DNA from: Bradyrhizobium sp. CCGUVB1N3
Lineage (GTDB): Bacteria; Pseudomonadota; Alphaproteobacteria; Rhizobiales; Xanthobacteraceae
Reading direction: 5' to 3'
Length of the DNA: 64,000 nucleotides
Assembly: GCF_024199925.1 (NCBI RefSeq)
Contig: NZ_JANADR010000001.1
Coordinates: forward strand, 8,807,501-8,871,500
The notes under the pieces are model-generated. The model ran no database searches, was not told the DNA's origin, and saw nothing but the letters and a program-made list of their open reading frames with translations. Shown in pieces: positions 1-8,680 of the stretch. Within the stretch, counting starts at the first letter, position 1. Every line of letters begins with the position of its first letter. The translations under genes and the position numbers were made by a program.

Positions 1-496
1 ACGTAGAGCTGACCGACTGGGGAGCGTCGAAGCTGTCGTCTACGGGGCGCCCACTCGCTGAACGCGGAGCGAGCCTGGGAAGCCTCCCGCCGTCGCACTC
101 CGCGCGCTGCTTCTGCTTCCTGGCGGATCGACACACGCAATTCCGATTCGGTGTACCCGGGCGCGAAGTGTGTGTTTGTTGCGGTTCTATTGGCGAAAAT
201 AGAAGTCGATTGACCCGCGCAATTCTCGTGGCAGTCTCGTCGTGAAGGCAGAGAAAGCCTGCCTTCGGGGTGTGAGAACCTCTCGGTTAGCGTAACGGTG
301 TCACGTCACGATGCCGCCTTTCGACCCTATGGGCCGGGAGGCGGCGGCGGAGTCTATGCTTAGCATGGGCTCTGGATGTCAAAGCCTTGCGGCCAAAGGC
401 CGTCGCAGTCGTCTAACCGCGACTTCTCAACTCCCTGCTCGCCAGCGGAAGGTTCTCTTCCCGGTGTCTTTCCGAGCTTTCCGAAAGGAAGTTTCT
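1..496. other. Stretch without a supported gene
   Basis: No reading frame here has a convincing start, ribosome binding site or recognisable product, and I saw no RNA gene or clear repeat. It is the upstream region of the secreted protein genes that start at 497 and 814, so their promoter should lie here, but I cannot point to a specific -35/-10 pair. Confidence 0.5.
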
Positions 497-817
497 GTGA
501 AGCGTTGCGTTTGTGTCCTCTGTCTTGTCTTGGCCTTCGCTACTTCTAGCGCGGCCGCCGATCAGCCGAAGACCGTTTCGCCGAAGAGCGACTCGCTTGG
601 AGGCATGATCTTCTCCGGCGCCAACCATTGCTGCGTCGGCATTGGCACCGCAACTCCCGCGGCGCACCTCGACGTTTATCAGGGCGAGCTCAAGGTCGGC
701 TCGTCCGGCATTGGCTGCGCGGACAAGAACGCGGGCTCTCTGCGCTACGCCGATAAACACCTGCAACTGTGCGACGGAACGAGCTGGCGAAATGTCAGCC
801 TCGATAAGGCTGAATGA
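497..817 (+). CDS. Small secreted protein with one tail-fibre/head-type motif
   Basis: About 106 residues, started at GTG 497 because an AAAGGAAG ribosome binding site lies about 6 bases upstream and the product then opens with a Sec signal peptide (VKRCVCVLCLVLAFATSSAAA). A longer frame back to 311 would bury this signal, so I rejected it. The mature part holds one VGIGTATPAAHLDV unit, the same motif repeated many times in the next protein, followed by a short Cys-containing tail (CADK, LQLCDG). Its stop overlaps the start of the next gene as ATGA, so the two are translationally coupled. Such head units are known from phage tail fibres and trimeric autotransporter passengers. A role as a surface fibre partner is inference. 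Confidence 0.65.
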   Translation: MKRCVCVLCLVLAFATSSAAADQPKTVSPKSDSLGGMIFSGANHCCVGIGTATPAAHLDVYQGELKVGSSGIGCADKNAGSLRYADKHLQLCDGTSWRNVSLDKAE

Positions 818-3800
818 ATTCGCGCGACGCGCTGCGCGCCGCAGTGGTTCTGACGACCTTGGCGGGAACACTTTGCCCGACCACGGCATCGTCACAGTTC
901 GCCAGCCGCCCGGGCTACTCTGTCGGAACGGCGGGCGCCGTATGTGACGGCAGCAATATGCTGTACGGCTGGCCAGATGCCAACGGCCAACTACTGAAAT
1001 GCTCCTCGAACGTCTGGAGTATCGTTACCCAGACCGCAGGCGCAGCAGGCTCAAACGCCCAGGTTCAATTCAACAGCGGAGGCGCGCTGGCGGGCGATAG
1101 TGGCCTGACCTACGTCAATCCGAACCTGACGATTGGTTACGGGAGCCTGTACATCGGGACGAGCGTCGCGACGGCCGGCGCACTGTTCATCGGCGGCATG
1201 AACAGAGTCAGTTACCCGAGCGCCGATACCTACGCTCAAGGCTCGTCGATCGCCATCGGTCCCTCGGCGCTTGCGAACATGCCTGCGATGACGGGTGGGT
1301 CATCCATTTACGGTAACATCGCCATCGGCTCGCAGGCGCTCAGCAGTGCCAGCATGACAACGGCAGCCGTTTCTAATACAGCGGTGGGGTTTCAGGCTTT
1401 AAGGGCGAACACGTCCGGAAATTCCAACACAGCTTTCGGCACAAGCGTTCTTGCTGCAAATACGACAGGTACATCGAACACGTCTGTTGGCGCAGCCGCT
1501 CTTAACCTAAATACGACGGGCGCTTCAAATACCGCTGTCGGCGGTGGAGCGTTAAAAGGCAATACAGGTGGTGGAAGCAATACCGCGATCGGCGCTCTGT
1601 CGATGCGCAATACAGGAGCCAGCGGGAACACCGCAGTTGGCGCCACATCGCTCTATACGAATTCCAGCGGAGCCAACAATACCGTAATTGGCAGCGGCGC
1701 GTTATATAACGGCTATAGCGGATCGAATAATACGGTTCTTGGCTACAGTGGCGCTAGTGCGACACTGACCGCCGGCTCGAATAACATTCTGATCGGCACA
1801 AACAATTCGGTTGATACGCCAGCATCGGGTACCAACAATTTCCTCAATATCGGAAACCTGATCTACGGCACCAGTATCGGTACTGCGGCAACCGCAGGTA
1901 ACGTCGGCATTGGGACGACAAGTCCGATGTCCTCTTTCCACGTCATGAACAGTGGCAGTGCGACCAGCATTTCGATTGGTAACCCAGGCACAGGGCATAC
2001 GTGGGGGAATCTTGGCACGTCTGCCGATGCCGGGGGATATTTTCTCGTTCAGAGCGTAGGCAATCAAGGCACGAGCTATGGCAACCTTGTGTTGGAAGGC
2101 AACGGTGGCAATGTCGGTATCGGGACGACGGCGCCACAGACGACACTTCATATACTTAATGGAGGTAGTAGCGGCCAGTCATTCTCCAATAACGCGGGAC
2201 TGATCGTTGAAGACAATGGCTCCCTCAATAATTATTATGTGTTTCAAGTGGCGACTGCGGGGGGAGGTAAGTTTTTTAATCTCACAAATGCAGGCAATGT
2301 CGGCATCGGCACGACTGTGCCGCTCAACAAGCTCGATGTTGCAGGTGGTCATGTCATCGGTGCTGGTTATGTCGGCACCACCACCGCGCCCGCCAACGGC
2401 CTCATTGTGCAGGGGAACGTCGGGATTGGCACGCAGACAGCGCTGAATGCGCTGGATGTTAATGGCGGCAACATAAGCGTGAATAACGGGGGAATGTATT
2501 TCGGTTACGCCAATAGTGGTTCTTATCCGCTTCGTATCGTGGCTCCAAGTTCGGCCTCGGTAAGACTGCAGATCGGCGGCCCGGGCGGCAGCATTCTTTT
2601 TGCCAGTAACACTGCATCTACGACTGGGGTTTATGCAAACTCCGGCGCTTTGTCATTGTATAACGGACCTCTTGCTGTCGGCACAACAACAGCTTTGAAT
2701 ATGCTCGACGTCTCTGGCGGTTCAGTCGTTGGTGCGGGCTATATCGGCACCACCACCGCGCCCTCCAACGGCCTTATCGTGCAGGGGAATGTGGGGATCG
2801 GCACGACAAAGCCACTCAACATGCTCGACGTTGCAGGCGGTCATGTCATCGGTGCGGGATATGTCGGCACGACTACTGCTCCGACGAATGGCTTAGCCGT
2901 ACAGGGAAACATCGCTTTAGGTACGTCAGCGGCGGGAGCTGCCCTGACCATTGCCTCAGCTCCGGCAATGGCCTTGAGCGTCGTGAACAGCGCCGCAGCT
3001 TCACTGGGCGGTATTACCAACAATGCGGTTTTTCGTGCTCAATCGGGCGGCGCAGGCAGCCAGGGCTACGTGTTCACCAGCGACCTGAATTCCGGCATCG
3101 GTAATCCGGCAACCGGCAATGTCGTCGTAGTTACGGGCAGCGCCGAACGCGTGCGTGTCGATTCATCCGGCAATGTCGGAGTCGGCACCAACGTTCCGCT
3201 CGCCTCGCTCGATCTCAGCCGCAAAACTGACGCAGCACTTCTTCCCGTCGGCACTACAGGACAACAACCAACCTGCAACAGCAACACGACAGGAGGCATA
3301 CGCTACAATTCCTCGACCGGCTATCCGGAATACTGTTCGGGGTCAGCGTGGATCCCTTTTAAGGTTACCGGCGCGCCGCCGGGCTCGGGATACTTTGTCT
3401 TGAGTGTCGGCACCTATAACGGCAATCTTGGCGGTTACTCGGCCGCTGGCGGCAATACCGGCCTTGCTGCTGCAAATGCAATCTGTCTCAGCGAACTGAC
3501 AACAAATACGAGCTGGTGGGGATATACGACAGCAAATGCCGCCGGCATTTTGACGTCATCGCATGTGTTTGCGTTCTTGTGCGACGGCACGTCATGCAAC
3601 ACCCCTGCGGCCAGCACGACCTATTATTATGGAAATGCAAATGACGTGTCCGCCGGCGGTGGAACGTTCACGACGGATGCAAGTGGACTCGGGCCCAACG
3701 ACAGCGCTGCCTGGACATTGGGTTACCGTTGGGGAGGTGCAGGAACCACCGGCGGCATTGCGTGGACAGGACGAGGTACCAGCACAAATACAGCATGGCC

Positions 3801-3960
3801 AAGTACTAGCAGCGCAAGTGCATGTACTGCTTGGACATCCTCTTCAAGCGGGGTCAGCGGTGTGATTGCGCAGCCCGGCTTTACAGATTATCACCGCTGG
3901 GGTAGCGCAACAGCCACGTGTGACCAAAGCCGGCGCCTTATTTGCTACGTCAATCCGTAG
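814..3960 (+). CDS. Large secreted repeat protein with tail-fibre/YadA-like head repeats and DUF1554-like C-terminus
   Basis: 1048 residues. A signal peptide (about residues 1-28) is followed by a Gly/Asn/Thr-rich region. Residues about 170-320 carry YadA-like head units of the form NTAVG..AL..NT.G, and about 360-830 carry repeated NVGIGTT.PLN.LDV units alternating with GYVGTTTAP.NGL.VQGN units. The last 190 residues (Y.G.LGG..AA...C, AWTGR, CTAWTSSSSGVSG, RRLICYVNP) resemble the DUF1554 domain, a Cys-rich fold found at the ends of surface proteins. There is no membrane anchor or autotransporter barrel, so it is either released or attached through a partner. The ATG overlaps the stop of the preceding small secreted gene. 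The repeats suggest a trimeric fibre, but the function is not known from sequence. Confidence 0.8.
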   Translation: MNSRDALRAAVVLTTLAGTLCPTTASSQFASRPGYSVGTAGAVCDGSNMLYGWPDANGQLLKCSSNVWSIVTQTAGAAGSNAQVQFNSGGALAGDSGLTYVNPNLTIGYGSLYIGTSVATAGALFIGGMNRVSYPSADTYAQGSSIAIGPSALANMPAMTGGSSIYGNIAIGSQALSSASMTTAAVSNTAVGFQALRANTSGNSNTAFGTSVLAANTTGTSNTSVGAAALNLNTTGASNTAVGGGALKGNTGGGSNTAIGALSMRNTGASGNTAVGATSLYTNSSGANNTVIGSGALYNGYSGSNNTVLGYSGASATLTAGSNNILIGTNNSVDTPASGTNNFLNIGNLIYGTSIGTAATAGNVGIGTTSPMSSFHVMNSGSATSISIGNPGTGHTWGNLGTSADAGGYFLVQSVGNQGTSYGNLVLEGNGGNVGIGTTAPQTTLHILNGGSSGQSFSNNAGLIVEDNGSLNNYYVFQVATAGGGKFFNLTNAGNVGIGTTVPLNKLDVAGGHVIGAGYVGTTTAPANGLIVQGNVGIGTQTALNALDVNGGNISVNNGGMYFGYANSGSYPLRIVAPSSASVRLQIGGPGGSILFASNTASTTGVYANSGALSLYNGPLAVGTTTALNMLDVSGGSVVGAGYIGTTTAPSNGLIVQGNVGIGTTKPLNMLDVAGGHVIGAGYVGTTTAPTNGLAVQGNIALGTSAAGAALTIASAPAMALSVVNSAAASLGGITNNAVFRAQSGGAGSQGYVFTSDLNSGIGNPATGNVVVVTGSAERVRVDSSGNVGVGTNVPLASLDLSRKTDAALLPVGTTGQQPTCNSNTTGGIRYNSSTGYPEYCSGSAWIPFKVTGAPPGSGYFVLSVGTYNGNLGGYSAAGGNTGLAAANAICLSELTTNTSWWGYTTANAAGILTSSHVFAFLCDGTSCNTPAASTTYYYGNANDVSAGGGTFTTDASGLGPNDSAAWTLGYRWGGAGTTGGIAWTGRGTSTNTAWPSTSSASACTAWTSSSSGVSGVIAQPGFTDYHRWGSATATCDQSRRLICYVNP

Positions 3961-4029
3961 TGAACAAAAGGCGGCGTCTTGATGTGAATTGCTCGAGACA
4001 TCGGACCCGCTCCCAATCTTGTTCGGGCG

Positions 4030-4230
4030 CGCCGCCGGCTCGACGAACGCTTGGTCAACCTCAAGTGCAGCAAGTACGTTGCAGCGGCTGGACGGATGCG
4101 ACCGTAGGCAACCCAGGACAAACCGGAGGGTTCACCAGCAGCGGCACTGGGCGTTGGAGTAGTGGTGCCAATTCATGCGGCACAGGCTACTATCTCATCT
4201 GCTACGTCAATCCGTTGTCGTCTTGTCTGA
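4030..4230 (+). pseudogene. Broken duplicate of the DUF1554-like C-terminus
   Basis: The translation contains CSGWTDATVGNPGQTGG and, at 4192-4212, LICYVNP, repeating the end of the preceding 1048-residue protein. A preceding NAWSTSSAAS piece is in another frame, so there is a frameshift near 4077, and the stop codon found after LICYVNP in the intact gene is replaced by TTG. No start or upstream domain is present. I read it as the 3' end of a second, deleted paralogue rather than an expressed gene. Confidence 0.65.
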
Positions 4231-4340
4231 GAATAAAGAGCGATCCGCGCCGCGAGCCAATCCGGCGAATCCGCAGCCGCCAGCATCACCTGCGCAGGCG
4301 TCCCACCTGCCCCAGCGCTAGTGTCGTAACGAGTCGGCCG

Positions 4341-4830
4341 TTAACAAGCCGGATTGAGCTGGGCCTGGCAAGCGAGCGTTCGCGATGGCAATCCCAGGAA
4401 CAGGCGCAATAAGTCCCTGAGCCAGGCGAGGATGCGGCGCAAGTTGTGGCCAACTGCTGAGAGGACGACGTTGGCGGCATCGCCGGCGCGACCTTTAAGG
4501 TAGCAGCGACCGAGGTGGCCTTCGGCCTTGAGGTGTCCGATGATGGGCTCGATGGCGGAGCGGCGGCGCAGCTCACGCTTGATGACACCGAAGACGCCGC
4601 GCTTCTGGCCGGAGATGAAGACGCGGCGGGGATTTTGCGCGTCGTGCCCGCGGTATCCTTGTCGACATAGGCCCGCTCGATCGCACAGCCGGTGAGTGTC
4701 TCTGTGCGGTCGATGACATCGCGCAAGGTGTGACCGTCGTAGGGGGTATTGGGCAGCGACTTGGCGTGCAGCACGAACAGGCCCCCGGGAGCACGGCGAT
4801 TGTTGGTGACGATGGAGGCCTTCACCCCGA
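4341..4830 (-). pseudogene. IS5-family transposase, C-terminal part with a frameshift
   Basis: It encodes VKASIVTNNRRAPGGLFV, PYDGHTLRDVI and then RRRSAIEPIIGHLKAEGHLG, the latter carrying the catalytic Glu region of DDE transposases. Near 4660 the frame changes between YVDK and YRGHDAQNP: one G seems to be missing from the run in AAGGATACC. The upstream end abuts the end of the IS110-family element at 4831. Confidence 0.8.
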
Positions 4831-6222
4831 TCTATGGACCACGCCCGCGTTGCAAGAGGAATCGACAAAGGGATGAAGCGGTTTGCGCCAATCTATCCGG
4901 CTTCAATTTGGGGCTGTTGCCCCGAGCCATCATGGATATCCGCCCACTTCTGTCCTCAATAACTCGCCGGCCTCAAGAAGGGCCATGGAGTCGAACCAGG
5001 CTTCAGAAGTGTCGGTGGAACCGTTTCTCCATTCGTCCTTTCCGTCTCGCAAACCTCGGCGGGTTATTGTGCCTTCTGATCGGACCTTGGATCTTCCTTT
5101 CCGGCCCTGTTTCTTATGCGGTGCGGCCCAAGAGGTTGGCGTCGTAGTCACGGCCCTTTGCGAGCATGCTCCAGGCTATGCGCGCGAGTTGTGCGGCCAG
5201 GGCAACAACCAAGACATTGGAGTGGAGCCGCTTGGACGCTGCCTCCAACCAGGCTCCGAAGCCATGCCGAGGCCAACTCTGACGCTGCAGAAGTACGGCT
5301 CTGGCGCCCTGAATGAACAGCGTTCGCAGGTACCGATTACCGCGCCTCGATATGCGCCCGAGAATGGTTCGATCGCCGGTCGAGATTTGCTTCGGTACCA
5401 GACCAAGCCATGCTGCAAAGTCCCGGCCCTTATGGAAGGCATCACCGGTTCCGATGGCGGCGACCATCGCGCTTGAGATGATCGGCCCGACGCCGGGCGC
5501 ACTCATTAGGCGGCGACAGTGTGGATCTTGATCAGCGAGTTCGTCGATTTCTTTCGTCATTGACGCGACCCGTCGGTCGAGATGGCGCCAGTCCTCGGCC
5601 AAGTCTTGAATGAGCTGGATCACTCGAGGCGATAAGTTGTCCTTTGGCGCTGAGAGAATCTGAGGAAGTGCCAGTCGGAGCGCTGCCGCTCCCTGCCGGA
5701 CTGGCAGCCCTCGCTCAAGCAAAAAGCCTCGGATTTGATTGATGACCGCGGTTCTTTGCGTCACCAATCGACTGCGAACTCTGTGCAGTGCCTGCAAGTC
5801 AAGTTGCTCGGCCGACTTCAACGGGACAAAGCGCATGGTCGGGCGCTGCGTCGCCTCTGCGATGGCTTCGGCATCACGGAAGTCATTCTTGTGGCCCTTG
5901 AGGTATGGCTTCACATACTGTGCCGGCAAGAGCCGTACTTGATGGCCTAATTTCTCCAGCTTGCGCCCCAGGTGGTGTGCTCCTGAACAAGCCTCCATTC
6001 CGATCAGGCAGGCGGGAACATTAGCCAACGACTGCTCAAGCTGATTTCTCGATCGCTTCTTGCGCAGGATGATTGCACCCGTGGCATCGAATCCCACCAC
6101 ATGGAATGTGTTCTTGCCTAGGTCGATACCGATCGTGACAATGTTCGTATGGGACATGGCTCGTGCTCCTTCTCTTGCCGGGGCTTAACGTTGCCGCTGA
6201 GAGCGGGCGTGGTCCATGCCAT
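4831..6222 (-). mobile_element. IS110-family (IS1111-group) element A
   Basis: About 1.39 kb. Perfect 15-bp subterminal inverted repeats ATGGACCACGCCCGC lie at 4834-4848 and (inverted) 6203-6217, with a few extra bases outside each, as is usual for the IS1111 group. Removing it joins CCCCGA to ACTCGTAAGG and restores the IS5 transposase frame (APYE-FGVK). One transposase gene is on the minus strand; about 265 bp of non-coding sequence lie downstream of it (4849-5113), where this group encodes its guide RNA. That stretch is GC-rich and structured, but I could not assign guide loops with confidence. Confidence 0.85.
5114..6157 (-). CDS. IS110-family transposase (element A)
   Basis: 347 residues, full length. 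The N-terminal DEDD RuvC-like domain shows GIDLGKNTFH (first Asp), MEACSGAH (Glu) and KNDFRDAEAI (Asp pair). The C-terminal transposase_20 domain shows APGVGPIISSAMVAAIG, which includes the conserved Ser region. The enzyme recombines donor and target DNA guided by an RNA made from the element. AAGGAG lies upstream of the ATG. The gene appears intact, so this copy could be active. Confidence 0.92.
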   Translation of the reverse strand: MSHTNIVTIGIDLGKNTFHVVGFDATGAIILRKKRSRNQLEQSLANVPACLIGMEACSGAHHLGRKLEKLGHQVRLLPAQYVKPYLKGHKNDFRDAEAIAEATQRPTMRFVPLKSAEQLDLQALHRVRSRLVTQRTAVINQIRGFLLERGLPVRQGAAALRLALPQILSAPKDNLSPRVIQLIQDLAEDWRHLDRRVASMTKEIDELADQDPHCRRLMSAPGVGPIISSAMVAAIGTGDAFHKGRDFAAWLGLVPKQISTGDRTILGRISRRGNRYLRTLFIQGARAVLLQRQSWPRHGFGAWLEAASKRLHSNVLVVALAAQLARIAWSMLAKGRDYDANLLGRTA

Positions 6223-6223
6223 T

Positions 6224-6283
6224 AACTCGTAAGGCGCAGCGGCCTTGCCTTTGCCGATGCACTCCACCTCCGGGGCATGAAAG
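6224..6283 (-). pseudogene. IS5-family transposase, 60-bp middle fragment
   Basis: This piece, trapped between the two IS110-family elements, encodes HAPEVECIGKGKAAAPYE, which belongs between WKLYSF (end of the 7682-8478 piece) and FGVKASIVTNN (start of the 4341-4830 piece). Joining the pieces restores a single open frame across both junctions. Confidence 0.85.
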
Positions 6284-6368
6284 ATGGGATGGTTGCCGTC
6301 CATCCCTGACGGCATCGCAATGTGCCAAAAGGGTGGTTCACAGCCACTGAGCGGAAAGGACGACAACC

Positions 6369-7400
6369 GTGACGAAGGATACGATGATCGGCGTGGATCT
6401 GGCAAAAAATGTTTTCCAACTGCATGGCGCGTCGATGACGGGGCACGTGAAGTTTCGCAAGAAGCTCTCGCGAGCTCAATTCCACAAATTCATGGCTGAG
6501 CAGGCGCCGAGCGTGGTGGTGATGGAGGCTTGCGGCGGGGCCCATTTTTGGGCTCGGCAGATGATCAAGCTGGGACACGACGTGAAATTGATCTCGCCGC
6601 GCTACGTCAAGCCGTTCTTGAAGCGTCAGAAGAATGACGCGGCCGACGCCGAGGCGATCGTTGACGCGGCGCAGCGTCCGGAAATGCGTTTTGTCGAAAT
6701 CAAGACCGAGTCTCAGCAGACGCGGGCGGTTCTGTTTCGAAACCGGGAGCAGTTGGTTCGTCAGCGCACCGAATTGACGAATGCCTTGCGCGCGTATCTC
6801 TATGAATACGGCTACATCGCTCCGCAAGGAAGCCCAGGCATAAAACAGATTCACGACATACTCGACCAGGAGCGGGGTGATTTGCCGAAGCTCGTGCGTG
6901 ACCTCTGCCGCGATATGTTGCAGCAGATCGCTGAAAAGACCGCACGGATCCAGGCCATGCTGGTGCGACTTAAGGAGCTAGCTACGGAGACCGAGACGGC
7001 AAAGCGCCTGCAGACGATGCCCGGCGTGGGCCCGATCACCGCGCTGGCGATTGAGGCCTTCGCGCCGCCGATGGAGACATTCAGATCCGGCCGAGATTTC
7101 GCCGCGTGGCTGGGGCTTGTGCCACGGCAACATTCATCGGGTGGTAAGCAACGGCTTGGCCGGGCGTCGAAGGCCGGCCAAGTGGACATACGTAAACTCC
7201 TGATCATTGGCGCGATGTCCCGCCTGAGCTGGTTGGGACGCAAATCCATAAGCGAGAAAACCTGGCTGGGTCGCATACTGCTCAGAAAGCCGCGTTTGCT
7301 CGTGGCGGTCGCACTCGCGAACAAGATGGCGCGCGCCATCTGGGCGATGCTGACGAAAAAGGAGAACTATCGAGATCCGGCGCTAGGGGCCGCTGCATGA
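6369..7400 (+). CDS. IS110-family transposase (element B)
   Basis: 343 residues from GTG 6369, with AAAGGA about 8 bases upstream. The DEDD domain has GVDLAKNVFQ, MEACGGAHFW and KNDAADAEAI. The C-terminal domain has MPGVGPITALAIEAF. The reaction and family are as for element A, but the two proteins are clearly different sequences, so these are two independent element types. The open frame is complete and the ends are intact, so it is potentially active. Confidence 0.92.
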   Translation: MTKDTMIGVDLAKNVFQLHGASMTGHVKFRKKLSRAQFHKFMAEQAPSVVVMEACGGAHFWARQMIKLGHDVKLISPRYVKPFLKRQKNDAADAEAIVDAAQRPEMRFVEIKTESQQTRAVLFRNREQLVRQRTELTNALRAYLYEYGYIAPQGSPGIKQIHDILDQERGDLPKLVRDLCRDMLQQIAEKTARIQAMLVRLKELATETETAKRLQTMPGVGPITALAIEAFAPPMETFRSGRDFAAWLGLVPRQHSSGGKQRLGRASKAGQVDIRKLLIIGAMSRLSWLGRKSISEKTWLGRILLRKPRLLVAVALANKMARAIWAMLTKKENYRDPALGAAA

Positions 7401-7479
7401 CGATCAGTCCGCAGCGGGCCTCAATCTAACGCCGGTACGTTGGGGAGTGTGAGAAGACGACGACTTGCATGGGCAAATG

Positions 7480-7660
7480 ATCGAAAGATCTGGATCAGGA
7501 AACCAGCTGTATTCCTGGAGCTTCGAGCTCGAATGAAAGATTTGGACTTGATCCGCAGATCACCATCCCGGCCGGCGGCATCTGAAGGGCCGCACATGAA
7601 GGCCTCACAGAAGCGCGCACTCGATCACATGCTTGCAGGTCAAAAATCTTCTTGCATCAC
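7480..7660 (+). ncRNA. Candidate bridge RNA/seekRNA of element B
   Basis: This lies in the 3' non-coding end of the element, where IS1111-group guide RNAs are encoded. TATTCCT (7510-7516) equals the bottom strand of the right half of the real target with its core, and ATGAAAG (7533-7539) equals the top strand of the left half with its core. They flank a perfect hairpin, GAGCT-TCG-AGCTC (7518-7530). Two more segments match the element ends and could be the donor loop: CCATCCC (7563-7569, complement of 6286-6292) and CACAGAAG (7606-7613, same as 7671-7678). RNA ends are approximate. Confidence 0.6.
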
Positions 7661-7681
7661 GGACGGCAACCACAGAAGAAG

Positions 7682-8478
7682 GAATAGAGCTTCCAGCCGC
7701 GCTGGCGCTGCTGTTGTGAGCGGATCTGGCTGGCTCGTCCAAGGGGGAGTGCGAACGCCTCTTCCAGTGTTGGTTGGTCCTCGATCTTGCGACGGATGTC
7801 GCGGATGATCCGGCCCAGCCGGCTGCGCAAGATACGCAACTGCCGCTGATGCCGCCCGAATTGTTTGGCATGAGCGTAGCGACCCGCCATCATCGCGGCT
7901 GCCTTGGCCACGCGAGAATAGGATTGCCGCAGCCTGACGCCGTGCTGTCTCGCCAGGCGGTTGAGACCCCTGATGGCCGCATGCAAGAGCTTGGCATCAG
8001 TCGGAAAGGTGATGGCCTTCGGTTGCACCGTGGTGTCGACCGTGACGCGCTTGAGGTCCTGGCCGCGTAACGCGCCGGCCGCGTGCGCCACCCGCAGGCT
8101 CTCGGCCAGCAGCAACTCCAGCTTGTCGCCGAGCCGCTTGCGCCAATGGCTCAGGTCCGAGCGCTCGTGCGGGAAGGTGTGCTGGAAGAACTCTTCGCCG
8201 GTGAAGAACTGGAAATACGGATCGTGGACCCAGCGCTCGCACACCCCCTCATCGGACAGCCCGTAAATGTGCTTGAGCAGCAAAAGCCCGATCATGAAGC
8301 GGGTCTCGATCCCGGGCCGGCCGTTCTCGCTGTAGAGCGGAGCGATCTCGCCGTCGATCCAGTCCCAATCGACCTTGCCGGCGAGCAGAACCAGCTCGTG
8401 CTTCATGTTGATGATCTGGTCCAGCCGCGCCCGGAACAGGTCATTCGATCCCGTGGTCTTGTGCTTCTTCGGCCGCAT
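7682..8478 (-). pseudogene. IS5-family transposase, N-terminal part
   Basis: About 266 residues, from MRPKKHKTTGSNDLF to RGWKLYSF. It contains the DUF772-type N-terminal region (ETRFMIGLLLLKHIYGLSDE, ERWVHDPYFQFFTG) and the first catalytic Asp region (VTVDTTVQPKAI). The reading frame then runs into the right end of the inserted IS110-family element and stops after a few foreign residues (FCGCRP). The missing remainder continues at 6283 and 4830 on the same strand. Confidence 0.85.
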
Positions 8479-8680
8479 CGTCTTCTCCGATGCACCACAG
8501 AAACATGGCCCGCAGCAAAAGGAAATCCAAAAACCAATTTGCAGGGTTTGGAAGCCTCAAGCCCCAAATCCCTGCAATATCCAACGCCACCCAAACCCAA
8601 AAACAGAGTCCAGCTCAATCGCTTAGAGCCTTGTTCACGGGCGACTAACGAAGTGCCGCAACTGCGAACGTCCAACAATG

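Larger units (their letters stand above)
6282..7681 (+). mobile_element. IS110-family (IS1111-group) element B
   Basis: About 1.4 kb. Perfect 12-bp subterminal inverted repeats TGGTTGCCGTCC (6290-6301) and GGACGGCAACCA (7661-7672) lie 6 and 7 bases inside the ends. An AG dinucleotide (CT on the other strand) is present at both junctions (6282-6283 and 7680-7681), as expected for the core of an IS110-type reaction. Removing the element and one AG restores GCATGAAAGGAATAG and the IS5 transposase frame (KLYSF-HAPEV). The transposase is on the plus strand with about 270 bp of non-coding DNA downstream. Confidence 0.88.
4333..8645 (-). mobile_element. IS5-family element split by two IS110-family insertions
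   Basis: Left end GTCGGCCGTTAACAAGCC at 4333 matches, with a few changes, the reverse complement of the right end (…CTTGTTCACGGGCGAC, ending 8645). Both ends are flanked by the 6-bp direct repeat TAACGA (4327-4332 and 8646-8651). Without the insertions the element is about 1.5 kb. Its transposase reads on the minus strand and is in three pieces (7682-8478, 6224-6283, 4341-4830), separated by two IS1111-group elements. The transposase also has an independent frameshift, so the element is dead in cis. Confidence 0.85.

Noticed and set aside
311..496. 5' extension of the small secreted protein frame
   Set aside because: The extension has no ribosome binding site and would hide a clear signal peptide that starts at GTG 497.
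413..895. Long minus-strand frame opposite the secreted protein genes
   Set aside because: Arg/Ala-rich composition and full overlap with two supported plus-strand genes mark it as a shadow.
1300..1760. Search for CRISPR-like spacing in the repeated DNA of the fibre gene
   Set aside because: The repeats are degenerate coding repeats in a single reading frame, not identical direct repeats with unique spacers. No CRISPR array was seen anywhere in the window.
4975..5000. GGTTCGACTCC on the minus strand resembling a tRNA T-loop
   Set aside because: It lies inside the non-coding end of IS110 element A with no flanking tRNA stems.
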